From assembly GCA_036172665.1 (NCBI GenBank), contig CM069870.1:27068001-27132000 (forward strand): a DNA stretch of 64,000 nucleotides, read 5' to 3'. Below the pieces are notes generated by a model. The model did no database searches. It had not been told where the DNA came from and was given only the letters and a program-made list of their open reading frames with translations. Position numbers and translations under genes: made by a program. Each line of letters begins with the position of its first letter. The first letter of the stretch is position 1. Positions 23,611 through 35,432 of this stretch are shown here, piece by piece. The DNA is from Prosopocoilus inquinatus. Its lineage: Eukaryota > Arthropoda > Insecta > Coleoptera > Lucanidae.

Positions 23611-23898
23611 TTAAAACAACTTTGCTATCACCGTTCTGTTTTTATTATGGCCACCACATCCGTCAGATATGAGATGAAGAGAGTGTTTGCCCAAGTCTGT
23701 ATTATTAAGCCGGTGATGTACACAGGACACTATCTCATTGGATTCTTTGCCAAATTCATTTTCTTTCCAGTGGTATATAAATACGTTGTCTGCGCTTTGA
23801 GTGGATATGGCAAGTTTTTGAATAGGACTACACATTTGATGATCGTTAAAAATGTAACTCTTCATTCTTCTTAGATGGCTGGGCCCTCGGATCTTCAT
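23611..23898 (-). pseudogene. Fragment resembling a transposon-associated nuclease-like domain
   Basis: A 95-residue open frame contains LHLISDGCGGHNKNRTV, a pattern of aspartate, glycines and QNKN/HNKN-like residues that recalls a domain widespread in insect transposon-derived proteins (compare DUF7869-type proteins; recalled from memory and not checked). The neighbouring YHWKENEFGKESNEIVSC fits the same type. Nothing upstream or downstream extends it. Family assignment is tentative. Confidence 0.35.
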
Positions 23899-24389
23899 GT
23901 CAATAATAATTATCTTAACTCATGTACCAATTCTTTTCTATCTTCGCCTAATACTTTCCTTAATACTTTGCGATAAATTCTTCACTGCTTATTTCCGTGC
24001 TACCATAACCTTAGGAGTAGATTTTCCAAAAAAGAAATATTTTCTAAAATTCTCACCTGCACTCTATCTGGGTGATAACTTTATTAAATCCCAGTTGGAA
24101 ATAATAAAAGAACCAATAGAAAATTGTATTCTTACACTCTCGGAAGAGGCATTAAGGCAATAAATCTGGAGGAAAACATTCCAGAGTAACGAATTGTAAA
24201 AAATCGCAATTCAGAAAAACCGACAATCACTGTCTGAAAATCGAAAAATTTTCTTTTCGAAGGATTTTCAAAAATCAATCTCTTCCTGATGTAAAGTTGG
24301 CTGCAAATAGAAGTTCCATCCTTTCCGTTATCTACCAACCAGTAATTCAAGATCAAGCAATTGAATTCATTGTTCTAACCTTTAAAAAC

Positions 24390-25330
24390 TCTTCTGAAGT
24401 TCAAAATTCAATCCAAATTTGCAATCGCAAACAATCCCCTCTTCCGTCTATGAAACGGTCTTCTTCAGCATGTGTTATATATTTGAGGTACGACTTCATT
24501 CCTAGGGGAATAAATAAAGCAAAATTGTGCAAATTTCTACTTTGGCTCGTCAACTTGAACAAATCAACTTTGAAACCTGATCAAAAGACTTCGTCCCTCC
24601 ATGTTCTTCTTGACCTTCCTGTTTTGTTTGTTCTTTGCACTTGCACCTCATAGACTCTTTTAGTTAATCTGCTTTCTGGCATTCTGTTGATGTGTCCCAA
24701 CCACCCTAGATTTTCCTATTTCTTCTTTAAATACTTCATTCCTTATCCTGAAGCATTTATTGTCTTTTGTCTTTATTTGAAAGAGTCCAAGATGCACTTC
24801 CATATAATAGTGTAGTGTTTTTAACATCTCTGTTTTAACTTCGCTTGCTATTTATCTTTTATTGAAGAAGGTTGACCTTATATAGTTGTATGTATATTCT
24901 ACCTACTTTTCCTGGTTTGTCCGATATTTCCTTTTCTCATCTTCCATTCTCTGATATTTTTCCTTTTTAAGTAATTGAATTTTTTCACCTGTCCGATTTT
25001 TCTTCCTTCTATTGTAATATTACGGATCTTGCTGTTTTGTGATACTATCAGTTTTTGTTTTATCTATATTTACATTCATTCTATCTTTTTGAATTCTACG
25101 TTTAGTACATTCATATTAAGTTATAGAAGTAATTGTTTTTCTGAGCCTGCAGTCACCGCCATATCGTCTACGAATAATAACTCTATTCATCTTCCAATAA
25201 CCAATTATCATCGGTTTCATTTTCTTCCTTGCGCTTTTTATGGCCTCATCGATTATTGCTGCAAAAAGTAGCCGGCAGAATACATAACCCTGTTTTATAT
25301 CCTCTTCTGTTTCAAACGCAACAATTTCAA
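24390..25330 (-). pseudogene. RTE-like LINE endonuclease-reverse transcriptase fragment
   Basis: Read on the minus strand from 25330, the reverse transcriptase palm appears as GYVFCRLLFAAIIDEAIK, then a FVDD motif (the catalytic aspartate pair) at about 25163-25174, then NVNIDKTKT. Downstream come STFFNKR, ASEVKTEMLKTLHYY, RVVGTHQQNARKQINKRVYE, and a GRSRRTWRDE tail. These belong in this order to a common insect LINE type annotated as endonuclease-reverse transcriptase. Stops and frameshifts occur throughout. The open frame on the plus strand at 24297-24653 is its antisense shadow. Confidence 0.72.
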
Positions 25331-25337
25331 TATCTAC

Positions 25338-25354
25338 TGCTTAAAAATATATAT

Positions 25355-25394
<40 letters not shown>
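25338..25394. repeat. TA microsatellite
   Basis: Nearly pure alternating TA, interrupted once by CACA, directly beside the truncated end of the RTE-like fragment. Confidence 0.9.
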
Positions 25395-25396
<2 letters not shown>

Positions 25397-26444
25397 AGTG
25401 GCTGCCGAGGTATCCGAGATACTTCGTATATGAATTCCATGACTAATTTTAAGCAAAAATGATTCTATTCACTTTTTATTGCTAATTATTAAATTACCTA
25501 GTCTTCTAGTAACAACAATGTAATTTATTCTTTAGCAGCTACCCTTACGATCTGGTCATTTCAAACACCGATACTTCAAGAATCGTTGGGAATTCGGGAA
25601 AAGTGAATAGAATTAAAAAATTAAGTGAAAAATTAATTGTAGCAAAGAAGACTTTCAATTTTTTTTATTCAAAAAAGGGGCCAGAAATCGATAACCATTC
25701 ATTTTTCTTCGATTTTTTCTTGCAAGGACGTTCTTTCAAAAACGTAAACATCTAAATATCGCTAATTATTTTATGAAATATGTTACCACACAATGACAAA
25801 CCCATCTGATATAATTATTTATTTATAAGGAGTATTAAACTTTGTATGGCTTTATTATGAAATAAAATTACTAGGTTTGTGAATAAACCGGTCGTGGAAT
25901 CACTAAATTTTTTCAGTTCACTGGAGCTCAGTGGAAGTCTGAAAAATTAAACTATCATTAGATCTAACGAAAAGATCACTAAATTGCCAAAACTGTCAGT
26001 ACCTAACCAGTGCTTGGCAGAATACAAAAAAGTGTCGACAGTTCTCTTGACCTAAAATTAAAAATTAATATTACCCTATATATAACTAACAAAAGCTGAT
26101 ATTTTTTCAAATCAAATAATGACTGGCATGCATTAATTAATGTCGATCATCAGTAAGTGTCAATTCATAATTTCAGTCACCAAGCCAAATTTCCTTAGCA
26201 TTATTAAATTTACGTCGAAAATGTGTGACACCTTTTTTGGCCACGACCGTATATTTAAGACGCTGTTTATTGTTGTGAAAAACTCAATCACCAATCATTC
26301 TGCTCTAAGTATTATATTTCTTGTTTTTAGTTGTGTTTCATGTAATATTTATATTATGACTTAATATTTTGTATTGATTAAAAGTACTAGTATAACTGCT
26401 CATTACTCTATTGATCTCATATTAAAAACAAAAACAAACAATTC
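25395..26444. other. Intergenic, no gene seen
   Basis: No recognised coding or RNA feature. Confidence 0.4.
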
Positions 26445-26540
26445 ATTATCAAGAGTGATCATACTCCTGTGTTCCGGATTGAAAATAATCGGGTGATTAT
26501 TTTCAATCCGGAACACAGGAGTATGATCACTCTTGATAAT
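26445..26540. repeat. Perfect 46-bp inverted repeat with a 4-base loop
   Basis: Bases 26445-26490 and 26495-26540 are exact reverse complements, with GGGT between them. The arm begins ATTATCAAGAGTGATC and ends GAAAATAATC. Transcription would give a perfect hairpin. It may be a very young palindromic MITE or, less likely, an assembly artefact. Confidence 0.9.
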
Positions 26541-26563
26541 GCCGGGTGGCATATCTGTTTCAC

Positions 26564-26697
26564 TAATGCCCGATTTCTTCACCTCCTGGTAAATTTATCT
26601 GCCAGGTAATATCCTCAGAAACTATTATCGATACAATGGTTTCCAAGGATAATACCTGGCAGATAATTTTTTCAGAAGGTGAAGAAATTGGGCATTA
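26564..26697. mobile_element. Palindromic MITE with TAATGCCC ends
   Basis: The left arm (TAATGCCCGATTTCTTCACC, then TTATCTGCCAGGTA) is mirrored by the right arm (TACCTGGCAGATAA, then GGTGAAGAAATTGGGCATTA). Arms are about 65 bases with some mismatches, so it is older than the perfect hairpin next to it. Confidence 0.75.
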
Positions 26698-28382
26698 AAC
26701 TAATAAAAAGATTTAACAGTTAGAAGTAAAATACGTAATTAACTGTAATATAGTGCATGAAATAAATAAATCAAAATAAGCAAAATTGGTTTTATACTCG
26801 CTAAGTTAAAACACGCATGAAATATTTGCAGGTCACTTTCCATTGCAATGAACAATTCTGAAGGTTAAATAACCCAGTCACCGACTGCAAAGGTTGTTGA
26901 TTGCAACAGAAATGCCTTCGACCAAATTTAAATCGTTTCCAATCGAATCTAATAAGACGTAAATGCTGATGACATTCTTTTTTTAGCTCTCAAAATAATT
27001 ACACACACCAAAATGCCAAATAACGATGGAATGTGAAGCATTCGAATGTAACGCGGAAAGTGAAAGATAAGTATAGAAAGAATTTATTTTCACTGCTGAT
27101 AGAATAACATGTCAAAAAAAAGTTGCCGAGAGCTACTCGTTAAAGTATGTTAACACCAAACAAGATTCAGATGCTTTCGATTAATTGGCAAATAATCTGG
27201 GAATCACAATGGTTTTGTAATTTCCAGTTAGAAATCATGTTAGCAGAAATGTTACAAAATTGGACTACCTATACATATGTTGTGTAACGGATCATTAAAC
27301 TTTATATAAAATGTCATATCAATAAGAATGTTCTAGACCTAGACTATACACAGATACACGAAAGTAGTTTGGATAAAAATTTAGAACTTGAATATTTTGA
27401 CTATTACTTTCATTTTCAAATGACAGCCACTTATAATAAGCGCAAGTTTGTTTTGATAAAATAAAGTTTCGTAGGTAATTGATTTAAGAATTGCATAATA
27501 AATGAGTCATAAAATTTCACTTTCGAAAAAGAGTACTCAAAACGAAAGCTCTATTATTAAGAAAAGAGTCAAGCATAAGTCAAGCATAGTTAACAGTTTA
27601 GTTCAGGATGTACTTACGTTCTTAAGAGTACTTAACACTTAACTATTATATCAATAAACACGGATAAATAATATTATTATACAACGTTTCCTTAAGGCGT
27701 TAAAGCTGAGAAAATTAAATTAGGAAAAGTTAAAAGTAAATGACGTAAAGGCGTAATATACGAATAACTCGAATCCATTAATTTATAAAATAAAAAAAAG
27801 AGAAGTTAAAAAGAAGGTATATAAAAATAAAGTACGAATTTCTTGAAAATCAAAGTTTGATGATACTAACAATGATAACAACTACGAATAACTGTCGTTG
27901 AAGAATCTTTATACAGATAAGGCGAAATGTTTTAATGAAATATTTTAGTGAAAGAAAGCGCTTTATATTATTAAAAAAGTTCATACTTTTATGTTATATA
28001 CTTGAGAAAAATGTAATTGTTTACATCCTCTACATTATTTACATTTTCTACGCAATAAAGCATAATGTAAACTAGGTTATTAGGTAAATTACGTTAAATT
28101 CTCTAGAAGCACATCACTGATTTATTTCGGTTTGCAGTTGCATCGAATCGATTCTCTAAGGACTGAATAGTTTTATTTCACTCCTGGTTTTATCCAAAAA
28201 GTTAAATGATCTGTATTCAATTTAAATTATTAAATTTAAAAAAATTAATACTACTATTAAATTATAACATACTACACAGTTTTATACTTTATTCCACCAA
28301 TTATTTATTGCAACACAGTTACATTTTAAATTTCATTTTCAAATTCATTAATGGAAACTGTAGTAACTGTGTTATACGAATA
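26698..28382. other. Intergenic, no gene seen
   Basis: Very A+T-rich, no recognised feature. Confidence 0.4.
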
Positions 28383-28501
28383 ACGTTTTCCGCTGGCTGC
28401 ACCAGGGTGCACTGAGTGTTTCTCTATCTCGTTTTATTACATAAAGCTGAACCGAGATGGAGATACACTCAGTGCGCACTGGTACAACGAGTAAAAAACG
28501 C
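28383..28501. mobile_element. 119-bp TA-flanked MITE, intact copy
   Basis: The arms are inverted: GTGCACTGAGTG followed by ATCTCG at the left mirrors CGAGATGG and CACTCAGTGCGCAC at the right. The ends are near GCGTTTT and the flanks are TA. A second copy at 55745-56631 has been split by a larger insertion. Confidence 0.8.
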
Positions 28502-28574
28502 TATATAAGTAAGTGCCAAGTGGTGATACAAAGTAAATAAAATACTATAATATAACTGTATGCCTTAATTTATT

Positions 28575-28674
28575 AAAAATTGGGTTGCAAATCGTTCTTG
28601 ATTGCAGTGAAAACCTTGAGCAGCCTCTGTACAAAAAACCGATCGTAGGATATCGCTGTTTTATCTGTACACTC
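28575..28674 (-). mobile_element. Minimal FBX foldback element (about 100 bp)
   Basis: It consists of one end, TTGCAAATCGTTCTTGATTG to CAGCCTCTGTAC, joined directly to the other end, CGATCGTAGGATATCGCTG to TTTTATCTG. All inner modules found in the longer copies are missing. AATTTATT flanks both sides (28567-28574 and 28675-28682), an 8-bp putative target duplication. Confidence 0.65.
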
Positions 28675-28682
28675 AATTTATT

Positions 28683-29624
28683 GTTAATATAGAATACTAT
28701 GTACCATTGAGTGTAAAGAAAAGTAAACGAATCCTAAGGAAATTTTTGGATTATTTTAGTTATTTTATTAACCTGTTTCAGTACATTTTTTGAAAAATAT
28801 TTGTAACAATCAAGTAACCTTAGTCCGTTACGAAGCATTGGCAAATCAGACTTACAATAGCGAAAAATAAAATCGTTTACTTTTCTTTGCACCCGATGGT
28901 ATAAAATAAAGGCTGACCAAGTCGAACGTACCTCGATTATGTATTTTGTTAATAAGATATTCAGTTCAGAGTTTTTTTTTTATTTATCATTGTCTCGGAT
29001 GAAAAGTGCATATTAAGTGCATAAGAACCTGTAAAAGTGCAAGCATACAACTGGAAGTATGTCATCGTCCTCTTTATTTAAAGAAGTTCGTCTGGTTACG
29101 TAAGGACCCAAATATGGATAATTAAGCGTTAAGCACGTTACTGATTGGTAAATCGATTTCCTTTATAAATTTTGCAAGTGCATTTTGTATTCACCAGGCA
29201 ACGACTTGAAGAATTGTTTTCATGATACAAACAATGTTTTGAGTGAATTCACTCATTGTTCTTGTTTTCCTTTTGTAATTTGCACATACATACATTTTCG
29301 TCTTATAACAGAAAGAAAATTTGTGTACTTACTAATTAAACCTGACAAATGTCAAACTTACAACATACATACACTGATACTATCACCGCTAAAGAAAAAT
29401 AAATGGCTATTCATGAAGACCTTTTTTTTGACGTCAATTTAACTTGACCTTATGTGCGAACGATGTCATAAATCAGCCGGTCAATCAGAACATTTTAAAC
29501 GCGTTCACAAAGTGCCGGGATTTATTAAAATAAATAAATGTAACTTCACTCTAGGTAATTACAATTTTAAGTATTTCAAATTAAAAATTAGTGCAATCCA
29601 AGAAGCTGCGAATAACGCATGCGG
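28683..29624. other. Intergenic, no gene seen
   Basis: No recognised gene. The segment 29470-29590 is weakly similar to 30870-30990 (both contain ATAAATAAATGTAAC-like runs). Confidence 0.35.
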
Positions 29625-30676
29625 TCCCAACTAACATTATCCGGCTAATTTTGGACGAAATGTCGACGCTTTATCGACACTGTAATTTGGGCACGACACA
29701 TTTTTAAGGCACATTTTCGACTTTCGGAGCATTGTAAGTGGGAAATGGAACCAAAATGTCAGTCAAAATGTGTTCTAAATAATATCTAAAATATGTCCAA
29801 ACGTGAATCTCAAGTATACCTAAAAGTTCTCTCAAATGTGTCTCGATAGTGTCTTTCGTTTCCATCATGTACCTAAAATAGAACATTGATGTTTTCGCAA
29901 TGTATCTGTCTTGTGTGCCTAACTTGATCAAAATATGTTTCGATTATGTGTCCAAATGTAAACTTGTATGTGTTTGGTGTGTGATCACATTGTTTCCAAA
30001 ATGTTTCCATTGTTCTGATCCAATTATAGTCACAAAGTCGGCAGATATTGTTCTAAATTTTAACCGAATTATTATTTCCTATCCAATAGTGTAGCAAAAT
30101 AAACCCAAATAGACACAAATTATGTCTATTTTGGATACATTTTGGATACATCATGAAGACAAAATTGAAGAAGTTTAATGTTAAGCATATTCATCTACTT
30201 AGGCTGAAACAAACAAGATTTTACCTCGGCATATCTAGATTACTCGAGTAGGTACTATTGCGAACCCATGTTTATTGATAATAGTTGACATGATAAAAAT
30301 TAAACGCGCCTTACAAATACTGAGTAATTATATTTTTTAATTTTTGTCCATAAGAAAAAATATTTTTTAAAATTCTCCAAAAAATCAAATATCGATGATA
30401 TTTTATTATTCTCTCGTTTCAGTAACAAAATAGAAACATCGTGTCAAGAAACAAATCAGACAAACTGAGTCTATTTAGTGTCGACCCACTTGTGCCCAGA
30501 TATTTAAAAGATTCCAAGCTAACACAAACTGGAGACATTTTAAACATATGTGTTTGAAGTGTGACCATTTAGACACGTACATTTTTTTGACACAATAAGT
30601 TGGCTATAAAAAGTGTCGACAAAATTCACATACAAGAAAATTGTGCCCGAGTTTTACCATAAATTGTTACTTGGGA
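29625..30676. mobile_element. Possible 1.05-kb non-autonomous DNA element with TCCCAASTAACA ends
   Basis: The left end TCCCAACTAACATTAT is matched by the reversed right end TCCCAAGTAACAATTTATGG. The interior is enriched in AAATGTGTC or GACACATTT motifs, and GTCGACA occurs near both ends. No clear target duplication and no transposase. Confidence 0.4.
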
Positions 30677-31903
30677 TTCGTTGTTGCGATTAAGTTAAAA
30701 GAGAGATATATACAAACAAATTTCACATTCCGTATGAATTTTAAGACTTATCAAAACTCGACATTTACTTTTTTTTCAATTGACCGTAAGTAGTAGCAAT
30801 TTAGTACTTTCATAGCTAGCAACGAGATTAAGATTAAGTTGGTTTACGTAAAAGGGAAAAGAAAAAACATTTTTAACGCGCTCGCCTAATTGGTGCTTAA
30901 ACATTCGGATTTATTCATCGATAGTTGATACCGTAAAACAAATAAATGTAACATTACTTCACTCAGTGATTTAAAATTTTAAATAAAATAATTAATAAAC
31001 GATATCAGTGATTATTATTACGAAACGCTGCGTTGACGATCGGGTGCGGTATCGGTGGACGTGTTCATACCGACTATAGAGGAAGACGTCACTGACCTTG
31101 CTAAATATTTCTTTTTCGCACATTTCAGCAGTTCCAAACAAGTGGTGTCTTCGAAATTGTTTGGCTATGATACGGTATCTGTCAAAAAATACCCGCAGAA
31201 GGTACTGAGGTTTTTTTTTATTTGCACACAGTGCACACTGTGTTTAACACTGGCCATTAAAAATAAAAATGTTTGCTTGAGACAGATTGGTAAAAACTTG
31301 GAAATTCATTCAAGAAATTTCAAAGAATGATGTATAGTTACAGTTTTTTTCGGCGATCATCGTACCGTTAACTATCCTGCTCATTCATTATTAACGAATG
31401 ACTTTTTCATGTGGGGTAATTTAAAAGAAGTCGAGACAGAATTCCTATAAATATGTAGTAACATTAACACAAGCGTTAATTGCCCAACATGGCAGAGTAT
31501 CTCATTATCAGTACCATTTGGAAAACATAATAATTGGTATCTCAGTACCTACCGATTAGCAACCGGAAATTTTATGAACGATTAGCGTATAGTTTAGCTT
31601 CAAATTGAGACCACTTTGAACACATTATTTAAAAATGTTAATTTAATTGTTTGTTGTTGTACTCAAGGCTGACTGCTAATAAAATGTCCTGAAACTTTTA
31701 AGCCGATATCCCACTGCCAATATTTTGAAATTTCCATCAAAATAATACATATTACTTAAATATCTAAGTAAATTATATTACATTATCAATATCAATACAT
31801 TTTTATAAGAATTTGATAAACACATAAATGTTTCCACTGTCATAAAACTATATTTATTAATTATTGATGGAAATTTTTACTGTTTTGAGAAGATGAGTAC
31901 GCA
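30677..31903. other. Intergenic, no gene seen
   Basis: No recognised coding region. A short inverted repeat (TTTGAAATTTCCATCAA against TTGATGGAAATTTTT) brackets about 31715-31885. Confidence 0.35.
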
Positions 31904-32245
31904 CTGCTACAACCGTGACGCGCAAATAGATCTATTTTTAGCACAATCCACCGCATCTTGCGTCACAGAATGTTATCGAAAGTTTCTCGTCCATTCCAGC
32001 ACATTTGATTTTATTACAGAGATCTACTATAGAAGCCCGTCAGGCGCGAATGAGTTCAATTAGAAGTTAGCAAGTGAAGAGTTAGTACCTCGAATAAATA
32101 GAAGGTACATTTTGTAGAAGTGCTATTTGATAGACAAGTGTTGTGCTCATTACTATTGTGTTTTTAATTGTGTAAAGCGACAGTTTGTAATTAAAGTGTT
32201 CTGAAATTTAGCGTATTTAATTTGTGAACCCTCAAATTCGTAACA
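31904..32245 (+). mobile_element. Probable solo LTR
   Basis: The segment starts TGCTACAACCGTGACG and ends TTCGTAACA. It contains a TATA-like CTATAGAAG at about 32027 and AATAAA at 32093, in the order expected of an LTR. Flanking tetramers are GCAC and GTAC, one mismatch from a 4-bp duplication. No internal retroelement sequence adjoins it. Confidence 0.4.
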
Positions 32246-33826
32246 GTACAAAACTTAAAAAGTAAATAAGGCAGTAAAAACTTTTTTCCTTTATTGTTTT
32301 CCGCTAAAACTTACATGGGAGCCAATTTTTGCAAATGCTTACTTTTACATGCCATCTCCCTAACTGAAAAACGAATCAACACCGTGTAGATAGATACATT
32401 ATGTGTACATGAATTTACGAAACAAGTCCTAGTAAAAGCATTTGCATTCTCATTTACCATCTTTCGCAAGACTCGGTAAAGGTATACAGTAAACCTAGAA
32501 TCCCCATTTCCAAATAATCCTTGGACTAGAGCTCGACTATTTCAAAGCCAAAAAAATCATTGCCGACTGCTGGCAGCGATGAAAGTTTTCATTTACGAAC
32601 ACAATAAGAACATCTCCTAAAACAATACTGAACTCTGCTAGTAAGTCTGCAAACAATTATTATTACCGTTTGTACTGACGCCTGTGAACTTTCTAATAAT
32701 AATAAGCATCTGGAAATTATGTAGGAAGTTATAAAACGAATACTCTGTAAATTATCGTGTTAGGATGGGATGGGGAAGTAACGTACGTTATTATATGAGC
32801 AGTGTGTGTGTGAAATGAGAAATTCACGTGAACGAATAAACACTGTGACGTTTAATTTATATATTATTAATTAAGTATGTAAAGAAAGCTTGAAGTGTCT
32901 GCCTGAAATATTGGTTAACAGAGTCGTTCAAATTTTCTTTAACATTTTTCACTTTTAATATTTTAAATTAACAGTTACTTAAAGTTAAGTATTGTCCAAT
33001 GATAATCTCTGTAAAGTTTGCTTTTTTTATAATCTTATCACCGGCAGCCGAAAATCACCAAAAACTCAAGGTCTCATTAAGCCAAGAGTGAAGAATAAAT
33101 AAATAAGTCGTCAAGGGAAACTAAAAAACGAAGCACAAAGGTGTAGTTATCTTTTTTATTATTTTAATTTTTAAAATCTATAAAATTTTATTTATATATT
33201 TTTTTTTATTTTTAAAATCTATAAAATGTTATTTATATATGTTTTTTATTTTTAAAATTAAATTGATATATCTGTGTCCTGTTCAATTAACAAACAAGTT
33301 TCACAGAATTATTAAATTGTAGCACATAAAGGTATTTTTTTTTAATTTATTTTATTTATTGTTATGTATGTAGTTAACAAATTGTGTATATTTAATAGAA
33401 CTCTTATATCTAAAATTTGCCCTTTGTTTATTATATAACCCCCAGTCAAATAAGATATTTGGTATGAGAGGGTTATTTACAATACCGATTCAGTCTTATC
33501 AGTCTTATTTGCTTTGTACTATATGCATTGTATAATTTAATACAGGCTTAAAAATTGCAAGTAATACAAAAACACTAATATTTTTATAACTAAGTGTAAC
33601 ACAGTAACAAGTTGTATATTTTTACCTACATTTAAGCTAGTTATTGCACTATTTATATTTATTTTTTATTTTTTTGTTAAATGTTTTAATATTTTTTATA
33701 TTCCTTAATTCTTCCGTTATAGTGTTATAGTGTTTTATGGCACACCTGATGCTTCCACGATTCTTTTGTGTTCTAGATCCAATCTCATGTAATTAAGCTG
33801 TTCCTCTTGTGTAATAACTGTGCATT
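32246..33826. other. Intergenic and possible LINE 3' untranslated sequence
   Basis: No gene seen to about 33100. From about 33150 the DNA is extremely T-rich with repeated TTTTTATTTTTAAAATCTATAAAAT, and may be the 3' untranslated tail of the minus-strand LINE that follows. Confidence 0.35.
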
Positions 33827-34835
33827 TCATAATTGTGTTAAAAGTGTGTTGCTTTTTATGAATCCATGGTCTATTTTGTGTATTAGTTTCATGTTTTCTA
33901 TTTTGACTAATTGTTCTATGTTTACATTTTTAGTTTTTTTATATACTTCTACTGTTGGGGTACTCCAGTGCATTTTATTGAGTATTTTTAAAGCTTTGTT
34001 CATTACTCTTCCAACTGTTTGTCTGAGGTATTTTGAGCATTGGGTCCAGGTTACTATGTTGTACCTTATATGAGGTAACATAAATGGGTGGTAAATCATG
34101 TTGGCCAATCTAGATTCAAATCTTGCACATCTACTCAACGGTCCCACTAAGGGGATTATTTTCTTTTTTATATTCGCCACATGTTTGTCCCATTCTAGAT
34201 TCTCATCTAGTAATGCGCCTAAATATTTTGTACATTGAGTTCTTTTTATTTTATTTTCATTATCACTTCATCGCTAACATGGTGTCCGTTTTTGTCCTGA
34301 TTGCTCTGTTTGTTAAATAACTTTGAATTAATTTATTTGATACTCCTCTAATTCCCAGTTCTTCCATATTGTTAAGCAGTATTTCATGGCCAACAGTGTC
34401 AAAGGCTTTCTGTAGATCTATAAAACTGCAGCGATGAAATTACCCTTGTCTAGTTCCTTGTATATTTGGTCGAAGCTGACTATTAACGCTGATTCTGTAC
34501 CACTTCCTTCTTGAAATCCATATTGCGTCTTATCAAATCCTCCTGTTTTCATAATAAAATTAACTATTCTAGTTTTAATTACTTTTTCAAAGATCTTACT
34601 AAAAAGGTCGGTTAATGCTATTGGTCTATAATTTCCAGGGTCTAATTTGTTTCCTCCTTTATTATGTATTGGTGTGATGATTGTTTTTTTCAGTAAGTCG
34701 GGAAATATTCCTTTTTACATGTTATCGTTTATCATTATAGCCAATTTGGGGCAGGTAACTTCTCCCAGTTCAAGTATGTCTTTGATTCACATACCATCTG
34801 GTCCAGGTGCGGTATTCATTCTAAGAAAACGGGCT
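33827..34835 (-). pseudogene. LINE reverse transcriptase fragment
   Basis: On the minus strand the domain order of a non-LTR reverse transcriptase is visible: NTAPGPDGM at about 34825-34795, PDLLKKTIITPIHNKG, the GNYRPIALT motif, TQYGFQEGSGTESAL (about 34540-34490), and the C-terminal thumb and connection in the frame at 33827-34180 (PFMLPHIRYNIVTWTQC, LRQTVGRVMNKALKIL). A stop already follows APGPDGM and more are found further on. The palm segment with the aspartate pair was not located. Dead, 5'-truncated copy. Confidence 0.75.
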
Positions 34836-34994
34836 TTCAGCATCGAGTTTCAGCTCGGAAAACCGGCACGGCGCTTACTTACTTATGAAATCACTTTTAA
34901 CATAACATTGACCCACTATGGTGTCACGCTTGAAAAATTATATTCCAATTGGTTTTTTTACTTTTGGTTTTACACAAATTCAAAACGCGTAATT

Positions 34995-35432
34995 TTTGGT
35001 TTAAACTCGAGCAGCCTCTAGACAGCTGTTTCAGCCCTGCTTGGGGCTTCTTCAGCAGAGACGTAGCTCGACATTCCTACTGCAGACCAAAAACGACTTG
35101 CCCAATTTATTCGCAATTGCGATGTAAGAAGGATGAACAGATAAAATAGCGACATCTTACTATCGCTTTTTGACCTGACATTGCAGTAGGATAGACAAAT
35201 TGAAGCGGGATTTGCTGAAACAGCTGTCCAGAGGCTGCTCGAGGTTTTCACTGCAATCAAGAATGATTTGCACAAAATTTTTCTAAAAACTTTCATTATG
35301 CTTTGACAGCAAGCATGGCCGCCTTGCATGGGGGACTTATTAGGAGCAAATCTCGCTTCAATTTGTCTATCCTACTGCAATGTCAGGTCAAAAAGCGATA
35401 GTGAGATGTCGCTATTTTATCTGATCCTAGAT
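34995..35432. mobile_element. FBX foldback element, truncated at one side
   Basis: It contains CTCGAGCAGCCTCTAGACAG, the module around ACGTAGCTCGACATTCC, the AGATAAAATAGCGACATC segment internally, and then inverted copies (AACAGCTGTCCAGAGGCTG). It ends GATGTCGCTATTTTATCTG. The left outer end lacks the TTGTGCAAATCG terminus. Confidence 0.7.

Noticed and set aside
24297..24653. Plus-strand frame of 118 codons
   Set aside because: Antisense to the RTE-like LINE, whose minus-strand reading has recognisable domains.
29452..29634. Frame with CERCHKSAGQSEHFKRVH resembling a zinc finger
   Set aside because: Cysteine and histidine spacing does not complete a known finger, there are no splice sites in suitable positions, and the segment is similar to non-coding DNA at 30870-30990.
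34647..35021. Plus-strand frame of 124 codons
   Set aside because: Antisense to the LINE reverse transcriptase read on the minus strand.
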